Counted from the first letter of the stretch, positions 27,242 to 37,422 are shown. The stretch: 64,000 nt of DNA from Flavobacteriales bacterium (GCA_002705205.1 PAHP01000005.1:1-64000), one strand, 5' to 3'. A program made the numbers and translations. Notes: generated by a model from the sequence alone, not told the origin.

Positions 27242-30112
27242 ATGAAAAAAATGAAAAATTTACTACCTTTTATAGTTCTAATTTTTGTTGCTTGTCAGAA
27301 AGAGAAAAAGGACTTAACTGATTATGTAAATCCGTTTATTGGTACTGGTGGGCACGGTCATACATATCCGGGAGCAAGTCTCCCTTTTGGTATGGTACAG
27401 CTTAGTCCAGATAGTCGCTTAGAAGGGTGGGATGGTTGTGGTGGTTATCATTACTCTGATTCTATTTTGTATGGATTTTCACACACACACCTTAGTGGAA
27501 CTGGTGTTTCAGACTATGGTGATGTTTTACTAATGCCAACAATAGGAGATTTATTATTAACAAATGGCAGTGATGGATTGCCTGGCTATAGCTCAAAATT
27601 TTCTCATAAAAATGAAAAAGCAACAACTGGTTATTATAATGTATTACTCGAGGATTATAATGTCTTTGCAGAACTAACTGTAAGTCAAAGAGCAGGTTTT
27701 CATAAGTATACTTTCCCTAAAAATGAAGAGGCTCATGTTGTCCTCGATTTAGAACATAGAGATAAATTATTAGATTATGCTATTGAAATACTAGACAGCA
27801 ATACAGTACAAGGAATCCGCTATTCGGACAATTGGGCAAGAAAGCAGAAAATTCATTTTTATATGGAATTCTCTAAGTCCTTTAAAAATGTAACTTTTAA
27901 TAAAAAACAATCTGTTGTAGGCATTTCTTTTGGAAAATTGACAGAACCTCTTCTAATAAAAATAGGTATCTCAGCCGTGACAACAAATGGAGCCAAAATG
28001 AATTTAGAGGCTGAAATACCCCATTGGGATTTTGAAAAAACTAAAGAGCAAAGCAAAAAAGTTTGGGAAAAGGAGCTTAGTAAAATTATAGTTGAAGGTA
28101 AATCAGAAGAACAAAAAGAAATTTTCTATACTGCACTTTATCATTCCTTACTCAACCCTAACTTGTATATAGATGTAGATGGGAATTATAATGGTACTGA
28201 CTTACAAAAACATCATACAAGAGATAAACACTATACTGTCTTTTCTCTTTGGGATACTTTTAGGGCTACCCATCCTCTTTTTACACTTATTCAGCAAAAA
28301 CGAACTAATGAATTTATTCGCACCTTTCTAAGACAATATCAAGAGGGGGGGCAATTACCTATTTGGGAACTAGCCGCTAACTATACTGGCTGTATGATTG
28401 GATATCATGCTATTCCGGTAATTACAGATAGCTATATAAAAGGCATTAGAGATTATGATGCTAATTTGGCATTAGAAGCCATGATAAACTCTGCAAATCA
28501 AGATCATTTAGGTTTATCCTCATATAAAAAAAATGGCTTTATTGCTGCTTCTGACGAACCAGAATCTGTCTCAAAAAATCTAGAATATTCTTATGATGAT
28601 TGGTGTATTGCAGTGCTTGCAGATTCTTTAAAAAAAGAAGAAATCTCAACTATTTTTTATAAGCGAGGCCAATATTACAAAAATTTATTTGATCCTTCTA
28701 CTGGATTTTTTAGAGCTAAAAAAAGTCATACTTGGTTTGCTCCATTTAAAGCTGAAGAAGTTAATTTCAATTATACAGAAGCTAATGCATGGCAATACTC
28801 TTTATTTGTTCCTCAAGATATTAGTGGTCATATTAAACTTATGGGCGGCGCAAAAAACTATGAGAAACACTTAGATAATATGTTTAATGCATCAAGTAAA
28901 ACTTCTGGTAGAGAACAACCTGATGTTACTGGCTTAATTGGGCAATATGCACACGGGAATGAACCAAGCCATCACATGGCTTATTTATATAATTATATAG
29001 GAGCTCCTCATAAAACGCAAAAAATAGTTAGGAAGATTTTAGACGAGCAATATACTCATCTACCAGATGGATTATCTGGCAATGAAGACTGTGGGCAAAT
29101 GTCAGCTTGGTATGTACTAAGTGCAATGGGGTTTTATTCAGTAACTCCAGGACTTAATTATTATACAATTGGGACACCTCTTTTTAAAAAGGCCACGCTT
29201 AATTTAGAAAATGGGAATACATTTACAATAAGTGCAGAGAATATCTCTAAAAAAAATATCTACATCCAATCTGCTACTTTAAATGGAGAAATATTTGAGA
29301 CTAGTTTTATTAAACACGCTGACATTATTAAAGGAGGGAATTTAATCTTTAAAATGGGCAGTGTGGCTAGCAATTGGGGAAGTAAAAGCATTCCAATATC
29401 TGAAATTACAAAAGATGAAATAGTACCTGTCCCTTATTTTCAAGCAGAGAGTCAGACATTTACTGAAAAGCTAAGTATTATATTAGGATCAGCTGTTGGC
29501 GGAGATATTTATTACAGCATTAATAATGATAAAGAAAGAATATATGAAGCTCCAATAGTCATTACTAATAATGTTAATATAAGCTGTCGTATTAAAAAAG
29601 GAGAAAAATGGAGCAAAAAAGTTTCTGCTAAATATTACAAAACTGACAATACAAAGTCTATAAAAATAGAAAGTGTATATGCAAATCAATATGCAGCAGC
29701 AGGAGATAAAACACTTATTGATCATTTAAGAGGAGGGGGGAATTATCGAACTGGGAACTGGCAAGGATACAGAGAAAATTTAAGTGTTACTATTGATCTA
29801 GGAAAAGAAAAAGAAATTTCTAAAATTAGCCTCGGGTGTATGCAAGATATTAAGTCTTGGATTTTCTTCCCTAAAGAAGTAACCTATTTTGCTTCTTTAG
29901 ATGGAGAAAATTTTATACCCTTAGGTAATATACAAACTAGTTTCCCAGACAGTTTAGAAGGTAGTTTTATTAATGATTATACATTAAACACTTCAAAAAC
30001 CAAAGCCCAATATATTAAACTAGAAGCATCCAATTATGGCCTTTGCCCTGATTGGCACTTAGGTGCTGGTGGTAAAACATGGCTTTTTGTAGATGAAATA
30101 ATAATAAAATAA
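27242..30112 (+). CDS. GH92 alpha-mannosidase lipoprotein
   Basis: A calcium-dependent exo-alpha-mannosidase family member. The 956-residue protein has a lipoprotein signal (LIFVAC), then the GH92 N-terminal signature VNPFIGTGGHGHTYPGAS with SLPFGMVQLSPD and SHTHLSGTG. The barrel contains LWDTFRATHPL, GHGNEPSHH-like HGNEPSHHMAYLY and GNEDCGQMSAWYV, which carry the catalytic acids of the family. Residues about 715-800 are a chitobiase-type domain and 805-956 a discoidin-like module resembling the end of the neighbouring GH20 protein. Gap to the previous gene is three bases. It would trim alpha-mannose from high-mannose glycans. Confidence 0.93.
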   Translation: MKKMKNLLPFIVLIFVACQKEKKDLTDYVNPFIGTGGHGHTYPGASLPFGMVQLSPDSRLEGWDGCGGYHYSDSILYGFSHTHLSGTGVSDYGDVLLMPTIGDLLLTNGSDGLPGYSSKFSHKNEKATTGYYNVLLEDYNVFAELTVSQRAGFHKYTFPKNEEAHVVLDLEHRDKLLDYAIEILDSNTVQGIRYSDNWARKQKIHFYMEFSKSFKNVTFNKKQSVVGISFGKLTEPLLIKIGISAVTTNGAKMNLEAEIPHWDFEKTKEQSKKVWEKELSKIIVEGKSEEQKEIFYTALYHSLLNPNLYIDVDGNYNGTDLQKHHTRDKHYTVFSLWDTFRATHPLFTLIQQKRTNEFIRTFLRQYQEGGQLPIWELAANYTGCMIGYHAIPVITDSYIKGIRDYDANLALEAMINSANQDHLGLSSYKKNGFIAASDEPESVSKNLEYSYDDWCIAVLADSLKKEEISTIFYKRGQYYKNLFDPSTGFFRAKKSHTWFAPFKAEEVNFNYTEANAWQYSLFVPQDISGHIKLMGGAKNYEKHLDNMFNASSKTSGREQPDVTGLIGQYAHGNEPSHHMAYLYNYIGAPHKTQKIVRKILDEQYTHLPDGLSGNEDCGQMSAWYVLSAMGFYSVTPGLNYYTIGTPLFKKATLNLENGNTFTISAENISKKNIYIQSATLNGEIFETSFIKHADIIKGGNLIFKMGSVASNWGSKSIPISEITKDEIVPVPYFQAESQTFTEKLSIILGSAVGGDIYYSINNDKERIYEAPIVITNNVNISCRIKKGEKWSKKVSAKYYKTDNTKSIKIESVYANQYAAAGDKTLIDHLRGGGNYRTGNWQGYRENLSVTIDLGKEKEISKISLGCMQDIKSWIFFPKEVTYFASLDGENFIPLGNIQTSFPDSLEGSFINDYTLNTSKTKAQYIKLEASNYGLCPDWHLGAGGKTWLFVDEIIIK

Positions 30113-30113
30113 T

Positions 30114-31415
30114 ATGGCGAAAAATAAATACCTTTTCCCTTTTATAGCTCTTACTTCTCTTTTCTTTTTATGGGGCTTTCTTACTGTATTAGTTGATTTT
30201 TTAATCCCCAGATTAAAAGAAATTTTTACACTGACTTATTTTCAAGCCGGATTGGTACAGTTTGCTTTTTTTATGGCCTACTTCTTGCTATCTATTCCTG
30301 CCGGATTTATCCTATCTAAAATTGGATATAAGAAAGGAATCGTTTTAGGGTTACTTACAATGGCCATCGGATGTTTCTTATTCTACCCTGCTGCTGAGTT
30401 TCGAACTTTTAGTATTTTTTTAATAGCTTATTTCATTTTAGCTGGAGGGATGACTATCTTGCAAGTAGCGGCTAATCCTTTTGTCGCAGTATTAGGAGAT
30501 CCAAAAGGAGCATCAAGCAGGCTCAATTTAGCACAAGCATTTAACTCATTAGGGACAGCTATTGCTCCAGCAATTGGAGCTTCATTTTTGTTAAGTGATA
30601 GTATAAAAACTAATACTGAAATAAATATTTTAAGTGAAATTGAAAAATCTGCTTATTATATTAAAGAAGCTATAGCTGTTCAAACACCATTCATTATATT
30701 GTCTCTTTCTATTGTTGCTTTAGCTATAATATTTACATTCATAAAATTACCTGCTATTATGAAAAAAGTAAGTAATCATGGGTATAAAGAAGTCCTTAAA
30801 AATAAAATCTTATTAATGGGTGCATTTGCAATTTTAGTTTATGTCGGAGCAGAAGTTACAATCGGAAGTTATTTAGTTAATTATTTTATTGATATGGATA
30901 TTCACTTAATTATCCAAAATACTACATGGATGAATAATCTTGCTGTAACTATTCTAAATGCTGATCTTTTAAACTTAGACAAAAGAGCAATAGTTGGAGC
31001 TTTTGTTACATTTTATTGGACTGGAGCTATGATAGGAAGATTTATTGGAGCTTATTTAACAAATAAAAATAATCCATCGAAAATTTTACTCTTTTTTTCC
31101 ATAGGTGCACTAATATTAATTCTTATTTCGATTAATACAATTGGGCTAATCTCGATGTGGAGTATCCTAGCTGTAGGCTTATTTAACTCTATCATGTTCC
31201 CAACTATATTCACCTTATCTATTCAAAATATAAACGAATTAAAACCACAAGCTTCTGGCATACTATGCACAATGATAGTAGGGGGTGCTATTATACCTCC
31301 TCTTTATGGATTATTAACAGACCTTTCTGGATTTAAAATAGCAATGCTACTACTTTTAGCCTGCTATGGATATATCTATTATTTTGCCAAATACTCATCA
31401 AATAATTTATCTTAA
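30114..31415 (+). CDS. MFS sugar transporter (FHS family, FucP/NagP-like)
   Basis: A 433-residue inner-membrane permease with about 12 hydrophobic segments. LTSLFFLWGFLTVLVDFLIPRLKEIF, FQAGLVQFAFFMAYF and LQVAANPFVAVLG are typical of the FHS (fucose-galactose-hexose) symporter family, and SRLNLAQAFNSLGT follows as in FucP/GluP proteins. In this operon the likely cargo is mannose or N-acetylglucosamine released by the preceding enzymes; the substrate cannot be fixed from sequence. It ends the operon and converges with the endonuclease I gene. Confidence 0.88.
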   Translation: MAKNKYLFPFIALTSLFFLWGFLTVLVDFLIPRLKEIFTLTYFQAGLVQFAFFMAYFLLSIPAGFILSKIGYKKGIVLGLLTMAIGCFLFYPAAEFRTFSIFLIAYFILAGGMTILQVAANPFVAVLGDPKGASSRLNLAQAFNSLGTAIAPAIGASFLLSDSIKTNTEINILSEIEKSAYYIKEAIAVQTPFIILSLSIVALAIIFTFIKLPAIMKKVSNHGYKEVLKNKILLMGAFAILVYVGAEVTIGSYLVNYFIDMDIHLIIQNTTWMNNLAVTILNADLLNLDKRAIVGAFVTFYWTGAMIGRFIGAYLTNKNNPSKILLFFSIGALILILISINTIGLISMWSILAVGLFNSIMFPTIFTLSIQNINELKPQASGILCTMIVGGAIIPPLYGLLTDLSGFKIAMLLLLACYGYIYYFAKYSSNNLS

Positions 31416-31435
31416 TCAATTATTTGAAGTAACTT

Positions 31436-33577
31436 CTAATCTACAATTATAGATTTCTGAATCTCTCCCAATTCAGTAACGACCTTAACAGTATATACGC
31501 CTGGATTTAATTTTGACGTATTTACCCTAACTAAAGTAGCATTATTTACATCTTCACTTATAACGATACGCCCTAAATAATCTATTATCTGATAAGAAGA
31601 GATTGTTGTTGCATCAACATGTAGATTTAATTGATTATTACATGGATTGGGATATATTATGAATTGTTTACTTGATAGATCTTCAGTTGATGCCGTCATA
31701 CAAGCTAATGCATCATACGTCATGTCTGAAAAATTAATAAAACAAACATAGTCTATACTGTCAATAAAAGGATTTCGATTACCCTGTAGAGAATCAATAA
31801 AATCATTTCTTGCAATCTCCCAATTATCTGGAGGATCTTGAAAATGCCATTGCTTCAAGATCATCTGATCTTGACTTGACGGAAGGGCCCAACTATTGCC
31901 ACTTATTGTTGTGTAGCAAATAGCTTCATACATAATAGCTCTTGCTGCATCTCCTTTATGCCTATCTCTTGGTTCAAACACAGTCTCCCCATTAGCATTA
32001 GTCCCAAGTTTACATGCTAAAAAAGATGACGTTTGATTAACAACCTCACCTAACGGTTTATTACTCCTTAAAATATTTGCAGAGTTTAGATTTGCTGGGA
32101 ATAGATGATGATAATCACTGTATTCTGGCAATGAATAAGCTGGATTAGTAGGCATCCAACTATGACAATATGTATGTTCTCTACTATATCCATTTGCCGT
32201 AAAATCAAATGGCTCATTATATATTTTATTTTCACCACTATATACACAAGTAACAACTCGCCTATCTTCTGTTGTGTCTCTAGCTTCAAAAAATGCAATC
32301 ATTAAATCATCGTAATAACTATAATATTGCGTTTGATGAGGGTTAATTAATGCATGTAAATCATTCATAAATGTACTAGACGCTGTACTTAAATTACTGT
32401 AATAAGAGGCAGGCATCATTGAGTTAGGAGTTACAACATCTCCAACTAAAGGTGTGTTTGTAAGATAATTTCGGAAATTATCTGGGCCATTATAGCTATA
32501 TATAGCAAAATAATAGTTTGTGCCTGCAATAATATTATTAGGAGAAAAAGATGTTGCATTGCTGCTAAAAACTACTTGAGCATCACCAATAATATCCCCT
32601 CTTTGATAAACAGTCCCGTCTATAGGGGCTCCTGTTATTGGAGATCCTTTCTTTCTTAAAACTAAATAGCCTTCAACTGAATCTGTTGGAGAAAAAGCAG
32701 CATTCATCTTATACGTTTTTACATTTGAAAATAGTAAGTTTATTGGCTGATCTGTAGGTTCTGTTGCTAGATTTCCACCAATACCATAAAGGTTAATGAT
32801 ATATGTAGATTCATCCATATCATTACTAATAATATTCAAAACAGCATTCCTTGTTCCAGTAGCAGAAGGCGTAAAACTCAATAATAAATCTGCAGAATCA
32901 TTAGCAGCTACATTTGGGGGAAAAGAAACTAACCCAAAATCAGCTGCATTTGTTCCAGAAATAGTAGCAGAAGAAATCTGTAATGTATCTAAAGTTCCAA
33001 GATTCTCAATTAAAAGTGTTATTGGTATTGTTGTTAATACTGGAGCATCTACAATATAAGTCTCTCCACTAATTATAGTAGATCCTCCCGCCTTCACATT
33101 TATTTCCTGAGCTGGTGTTGCTGCGCCAACATCAATACTTACATCATCTATTCCAATATTTCCAGTTACTTTATTTGTATATATAAATCGTATAAATCTT
33201 GTTGTTGATTGCGGGGTATCTGTAAATGGCATATAAGTTGCATTTGGAGGAGAGGTATGTTCATGTAGAGTTGTCCAAGTAACACCAAAATCAGACTCTT
33301 CTATCGTAAAAGTTCCACCTGAGAACCCGTTTCCTGTAAGATAGTATGTTAAATCTCCAGGATTACTATTAATATTTATGATCAGATAATCTCCAGTGCC
33401 ATCAAATTTCATTGCTGGAGGTGTATTCCCAGAAGCTGTGTAAAAATTTGTTCCTGACTCTGTCCATCCATTTGGCAAATTAACAGTTGGGAAACTCCAA
33501 CTAGTTGGTAAAATAGCTTGCGAATAAGATGCTAATGTTAAAAAAACAACACTTACAATTAAAATTATTTTTTTCAT
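31436..33577 (-). CDS. T9SS-secreted endonuclease I family protein
   Basis: A 713-residue exported nuclease. After a signal peptide (…LASYSQA) come a choice-of-anchor-like beta domain (about 20-150), an Ig-like abnormal-spindle/DUF1573-type segment (about 155-265), a fibronectin-like stretch, and the endonuclease I domain (about 390-620) with the catalytic region SREHTYCHSWMP, DYHHLFPANLNSANILRSNKPLG and DRHKGDAARA. The end (IIYPNPCNNQLNLHV...) is a T9SS sorting domain. It follows the TonB receptor by 16 bases. Likely digests extracellular DNA or RNA. Confidence 0.9.
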   Translation of the reverse strand: MKKIILIVSVVFLTLASYSQAILPTSWSFPTVNLPNGWTESGTNFYTASGNTPPAMKFDGTGDYLIININSNPGDLTYYLTGNGFSGGTFTIEESDFGVTWTTLHEHTSPPNATYMPFTDTPQSTTRFIRFIYTNKVTGNIGIDDVSIDVGAATPAQEINVKAGGSTIISGETYIVDAPVLTTIPITLLIENLGTLDTLQISSATISGTNAADFGLVSFPPNVAANDSADLLLSFTPSATGTRNAVLNIISNDMDESTYIINLYGIGGNLATEPTDQPINLLFSNVKTYKMNAAFSPTDSVEGYLVLRKKGSPITGAPIDGTVYQRGDIIGDAQVVFSSNATSFSPNNIIAGTNYYFAIYSYNGPDNFRNYLTNTPLVGDVVTPNSMMPASYYSNLSTASSTFMNDLHALINPHQTQYYSYYDDLMIAFFEARDTTEDRRVVTCVYSGENKIYNEPFDFTANGYSREHTYCHSWMPTNPAYSLPEYSDYHHLFPANLNSANILRSNKPLGEVVNQTSSFLACKLGTNANGETVFEPRDRHKGDAARAIMYEAICYTTISGNSWALPSSQDQMILKQWHFQDPPDNWEIARNDFIDSLQGNRNPFIDSIDYVCFINFSDMTYDALACMTASTEDLSSKQFIIYPNPCNNQLNLHVDATTISSYQIIDYLGRIVISEDVNNATLVRVNTSKLNPGVYTVKVVTELGEIQKSIIVD

Positions 33578-33593
33578 AGTTATATTATTTATA

Positions 33594-36392
33594 TTAAAAA
33601 TTAAATCTTGCTGATAAATTAACCCTTCTACCTAGTCCAAAAAATACAGAAGCTGATTTTGCATCAAAATCCTTTAAATCTAATGCTTGGTAGCCTGCAT
33701 TATTTTGTGCATCAGAAATATAAATCTCATTAAGAAGATTAAGAATACTAAGCTTAACGTCTAATTTATGCTTATCTGATAATTTTATTTTATAGCCACA
33801 ATGTAAATCTACTAATTGATATGCAGGAATTTTCCAACTTTCTCTGCCTGCATTATCCCCGCTTAAAGTCCCTGCATCAAAATCAGAATAATAATCAGAA
33901 AAATATGTTCCTCTTAGTTTAATATACGAATTATACGTTGGCTCATATCTAATACTTAAACCATATTGTGTTTGTGCTGCATCACCAACATGAACACCAT
34001 TTGCATTATACCTTAATGTATCTAAGTTAGCAAAGCCTTCCTCTGATGGAGAATTATTGCTACTATTAAGTATGACAGCTTCTCCCCCAGAAGTCCAAAT
34101 CCAATCCCCTATAGAAAGCAGCCCTTCAATACTAATTTTTTTATTGTATTTATATGCCCAATCTAATTCTAACCCTTTATGTCTGGCATCCATTGGAACC
34201 ACATCTGAATAAGTTATATTATCAATACTTTCTGAAACCACTGCCGGTTTATTTTTCCAAACAGTAAAATATGTATTTATATTTGCTGAAAATAAAGATG
34301 ACCTAAAAGAATACCCCCCTTCAATTGCCTTAACTTCTTCATTTTTAATATATTGTTGTAATGTATTGCTTCTTGTATAAATATTATCAAATCTAGGTGC
34401 TTTTGAAATATAACCAGTATTAAAAAATATATTATTATACTCATCTAGATTAATATTTGCTCCCATCTTTGCTGTATAGCCTCTTATCCACTTCCAATCA
34501 GTTGCAGCATATTTAGCTTCTTTAGAAAGAGAATTATAGACTTTGCCATTATGATGTATCTCATCATAAGTCAGCTGTTTCTTGCCATCAATTTCAATAA
34601 TTGATGTCCCTAATGCTTCATAATATGTTGTATCATCAAGAACTAAATCTTTTTTCTTGAAATAATCTATTCTTTTATAAGCAGAATTAGAAGCAGAAAT
34701 ATTAATAAAGGCACTCAAAATCCCATGACTATACTCAGCTTGAGAAAACACTCCACTCCACTTTACAATCCCGTCATAATGATAATCAATAATATCCCCC
34801 ACTCTTTTAATAGCTGAATTCTGTGTTTTATCTTTATACTGACCAGCCTTATCCACATTAATTGCATAATCTGCACCTAATAGATCATAAATTTCACTAT
34901 AATGTTCTCCTTTATAATAACGCATATCTATACCTCCTGAGAGAGCTACCTTATCATTTGCTTGATAATTCAATGTAGACAATCCTCCATACCAATAATG
35001 ATTATTTATTGATGATTGCAAATAACTTTCTGTTTTATGTTCCGTGTCCGAATACTCACTAATTATAGGAGGGAAAAGACCTGATCCAATATTTGCATCA
35101 TATGCTTCTTGCAAGTCTACTTGTCCATTTTTTTCTCCAAGTCCTGCTCCTCTTGTACCCCCACCATTTCCAATAGATGCATATAAAATATTAGAAACAT
35201 AAAACCTGTCATTCACAGTCCAAAAATCCCTTAAAGAAAATTGAGGCTTATGATAGTAATTTTGTCTTGTATTTAAAGTCTCTCTATTATGAATGGTGTC
35301 ACCATTATTATCTAAAGACCATCTATCTAGATATCCCCAATGCTCATTATAACTAATCCCCTTATTTGAAATTCTTCCAGTAAAATTTGATGTATCCCCC
35401 AGTGAACGAGCAATAGTAGTGTCAAAAGCAGAAATCCTATTTTTATATGTTCGCTGCCCATGTCTCTGTGGAGCTCCCATTGCTGATATGCTTAAGATAT
35501 GATTACCTATCTCTTTTTGGATTTTAGCATAATAGAAATATCCTTCACTCCATGTTTCATCTACAAAACCATTTCCTCTTTTGTAAGAGCCAGCTAAAGT
35601 AAACCCCCAACCCTTTTCAAGCCTCCCAGAATTATAGCCTACTGTTGTGCGTAATTTTCCATAGCTCCCCACAGATTGCTTGATTGTTCCACCAGCTTTA
35701 TTTCCTGTTCCTTTTGTAAGAATATTCATAGTACCGCCAACAGAAGGAATTGCAATTTTAGAAGCTCCTAATCCTCTTTGTACCTGAATATTTGAAGTAA
35801 CAGCATCCAGTCCAAACCAATTACTCCAATACACCCAGCCATTTTCCATATCATTAACTGGAACGCCATCAATCATGACAGCAACGTTTCTTTGATTAAA
35901 GCCTCTAATTGTAATTCTTGCATCTCCATCACCACCTCCACTTTGAGTAGCATAAACTCCTGGAGTGGAGTTAAGAACCATAGGTATATCTTGAGAAGCT
36001 AATTCTTCACTAATCTTTTTCATAGGAATAGTAGAAAATGCAACAGGCGTTTCTCTATCTATGGCAATATCAGCAACCACCTGAACTTCATTTAGTAAAA
36101 CTGTTTCTAAATTGAAATTTAGTACTTGGGGATTTAAACCAACAATAACGGTTTTACTAATTTCTTGATACCCTACATAAGAGACTTTTAAAACTCTCTC
36201 TCCAGCTTGAATAGTAAAAGAATAATTTCCTTCAAAATCTGTTGCAGTCCCCATTCCTTTTCCGTAAATAATAGTTGCGCCAATTAAAGCCTCTCCGGTA
36301 TTTGCATCTGTAATAGATCCGCTGATTTTAGTTTGAGCATAGCTCCCGTATACTATAAAAAATACTGCTATTAAAACTATTATTCTCTTCAT
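33594..36392 (-). CDS. TonB-dependent receptor with CarboxypepD_reg-like domain
   Basis: A 932-residue outer-membrane receptor: signal peptide (…VYGSYAQ), a carboxypeptidase regulatory-like domain (about 22-105, ISGSITDANTGEALIGATI), a plug (TPGVYATQSGG, VAVMIDGVPVNDM) and a 22-strand barrel ending in an aromatic-rich strand (…NLSARFNF). No SusD partner is adjacent, so it is not a standard SusCD glycan system. Upstream lies an internal terminator hairpin, downstream the secreted endonuclease, suggesting nucleic-acid-derived or phosphate/metal cargo. Substrate is unknown. Confidence 0.92.
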   Translation of the reverse strand: MKRIIVLIAVFFIVYGSYAQTKISGSITDANTGEALIGATIIYGKGMGTATDFEGNYSFTIQAGERVLKVSYVGYQEISKTVIVGLNPQVLNFNLETVLLNEVQVVADIAIDRETPVAFSTIPMKKISEELASQDIPMVLNSTPGVYATQSGGGDGDARITIRGFNQRNVAVMIDGVPVNDMENGWVYWSNWFGLDAVTSNIQVQRGLGASKIAIPSVGGTMNILTKGTGNKAGGTIKQSVGSYGKLRTTVGYNSGRLEKGWGFTLAGSYKRGNGFVDETWSEGYFYYAKIQKEIGNHILSISAMGAPQRHGQRTYKNRISAFDTTIARSLGDTSNFTGRISNKGISYNEHWGYLDRWSLDNNGDTIHNRETLNTRQNYYHKPQFSLRDFWTVNDRFYVSNILYASIGNGGGTRGAGLGEKNGQVDLQEAYDANIGSGLFPPIISEYSDTEHKTESYLQSSINNHYWYGGLSTLNYQANDKVALSGGIDMRYYKGEHYSEIYDLLGADYAINVDKAGQYKDKTQNSAIKRVGDIIDYHYDGIVKWSGVFSQAEYSHGILSAFINISASNSAYKRIDYFKKKDLVLDDTTYYEALGTSIIEIDGKKQLTYDEIHHNGKVYNSLSKEAKYAATDWKWIRGYTAKMGANINLDEYNNIFFNTGYISKAPRFDNIYTRSNTLQQYIKNEEVKAIEGGYSFRSSLFSANINTYFTVWKNKPAVVSESIDNITYSDVVPMDARHKGLELDWAYKYNKKISIEGLLSIGDWIWTSGGEAVILNSSNNSPSEEGFANLDTLRYNANGVHVGDAAQTQYGLSIRYEPTYNSYIKLRGTYFSDYYSDFDAGTLSGDNAGRESWKIPAYQLVDLHCGYKIKLSDKHKLDVKLSILNLLNEIYISDAQNNAGYQALDLKDFDAKSASVFFGLGRRVNLSARFNF

Positions 36393-36401
36393 AATATTAG
36401 T

Positions 36402-36429
36402 AAAAAAATGCTGATGTAAACATCAGCAT
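36402..36429 (-). terminator. Intrinsic terminator or attenuator between lamin-tail gene and TonB receptor
   Basis: A perfect 9-bp stem ATGCTGATG/CATCAGCAT with a four-base loop is followed on the minus strand by seven T residues. It lies in the 60-base gap after the lamin-tail gene and before the same-strand TonB receptor, where no separate promoter is evident. Confidence 0.8.
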
Positions 36430-36452
36430 TATAGTATTAATGATCTCTTTAA

Positions 36453-37343
36453 TTATTTAACTATTAACTTATCATTAACATGCCTTCCATCAAAGAAATT
36501 TATAGTTATAATATATTTTCCTTTTGCAAGATTAGCGGTAATAATTGCATTAGACTGTGTTGTCAAAACCGTCTCTCCTAACATATTAATAACTTCGATT
36601 TTCATAATTTTTTCAGTTGCTCTTACAATAACTGCAGAGTTATGCTGTGCAGGATTAGGGTATATAACATAAGAAATATTTTTAGCTTCATCTATTGTGG
36701 TAGCATTTTGACAATCACACGCATGATTTCCCAAATATAGCCAAGTATTCTCAGGTAATGAATCCCATTCCAAGCTTGGGTCAAATGCATCAATCCCATT
36801 AATATCCCCTTTTAAAACAGTGCTTTTTCTAATTAAGGTGTGATCGTTAGTCCACCAAGTACCACTAGCATCTGACCAAGCTTCACCAGGGTCTTCGCCT
36901 ATTCTTCCAAATACATCAACAATTGTAGTTCCACCATTCTTTGTTAAAACTATTGCATCATTACCATTCATATGCATTGGTGTGGGGTAAGATCCATTTG
37001 GCTCTGCTAAATCTCCTAAAGCAACAAGTATTGGATCACAATAACCAAACTGTGCAGTAGGATCTGTCTCTCCATTAGTTAACACAAACGCATCACCTGG
37101 AGCTAACATTCCACTTAATGTAGTAACACCTCCTCCACTAGAATTTGTTGCGCCATTTGAGAATCTTTCAACACGATAATCACTTAAATCGATTGTTGCT
37201 GTTGTTGGATTATAAATCTCAATTGCTTTATTTTGACTTGATCCTTCTACATACTCAGAGAAGAATAAATCGGAACAATCAAAAACCTGAGCATTCAAAG
37301 AAGCTGTAGCAATCAGAGCTAATAATAGTAAACTTTTTTTCAT
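36453..37343 (-). CDS. Secreted lamin-tail-domain protein with T9SS signal
   Basis: A 296-residue exported protein. The signal peptide ends ATASLNAQ, then a lamin-tail domain (about 20-210) with DLFFSEYVEGSSQNKAIEIYNPT, a block characteristic of bacterial LTD proteins, and a C-terminal T9SS type A sorting domain (ISYVIYPNPAQHNSAVIV...). LTD domains often accompany extracellular nucleases and may bind surfaces or DNA. It is the first gene of the set that continues with a TonB receptor and endonuclease I. Confidence 0.88.
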   Translation of the reverse strand: MKKSLLLLALIATASLNAQVFDCSDLFFSEYVEGSSQNKAIEIYNPTTATIDLSDYRVERFSNGATNSSGGGVTTLSGMLAPGDAFVLTNGETDPTAQFGYCDPILVALGDLAEPNGSYPTPMHMNGNDAIVLTKNGGTTIVDVFGRIGEDPGEAWSDASGTWWTNDHTLIRKSTVLKGDINGIDAFDPSLEWDSLPENTWLYLGNHACDCQNATTIDEAKNISYVIYPNPAQHNSAVIVRATEKIMKIEVINMLGETVLTTQSNAIITANLAKGKYIITINFFDGRHVNDKLIVK

Positions 37344-37422
37344 ATTTTAATTAATTATTATTTATGCCGCTAATCTACAAAAACTATCATAAAATATTTT
37401 ACAAAATATATTAAATAACTTT

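Noticed and set aside
33594-36392. TonB receptor as the SusC of the adjacent N-glycan operon
   Set aside because: It is on the opposite strand, has no SusD partner, and is organised with a nuclease and a lamin-tail gene.
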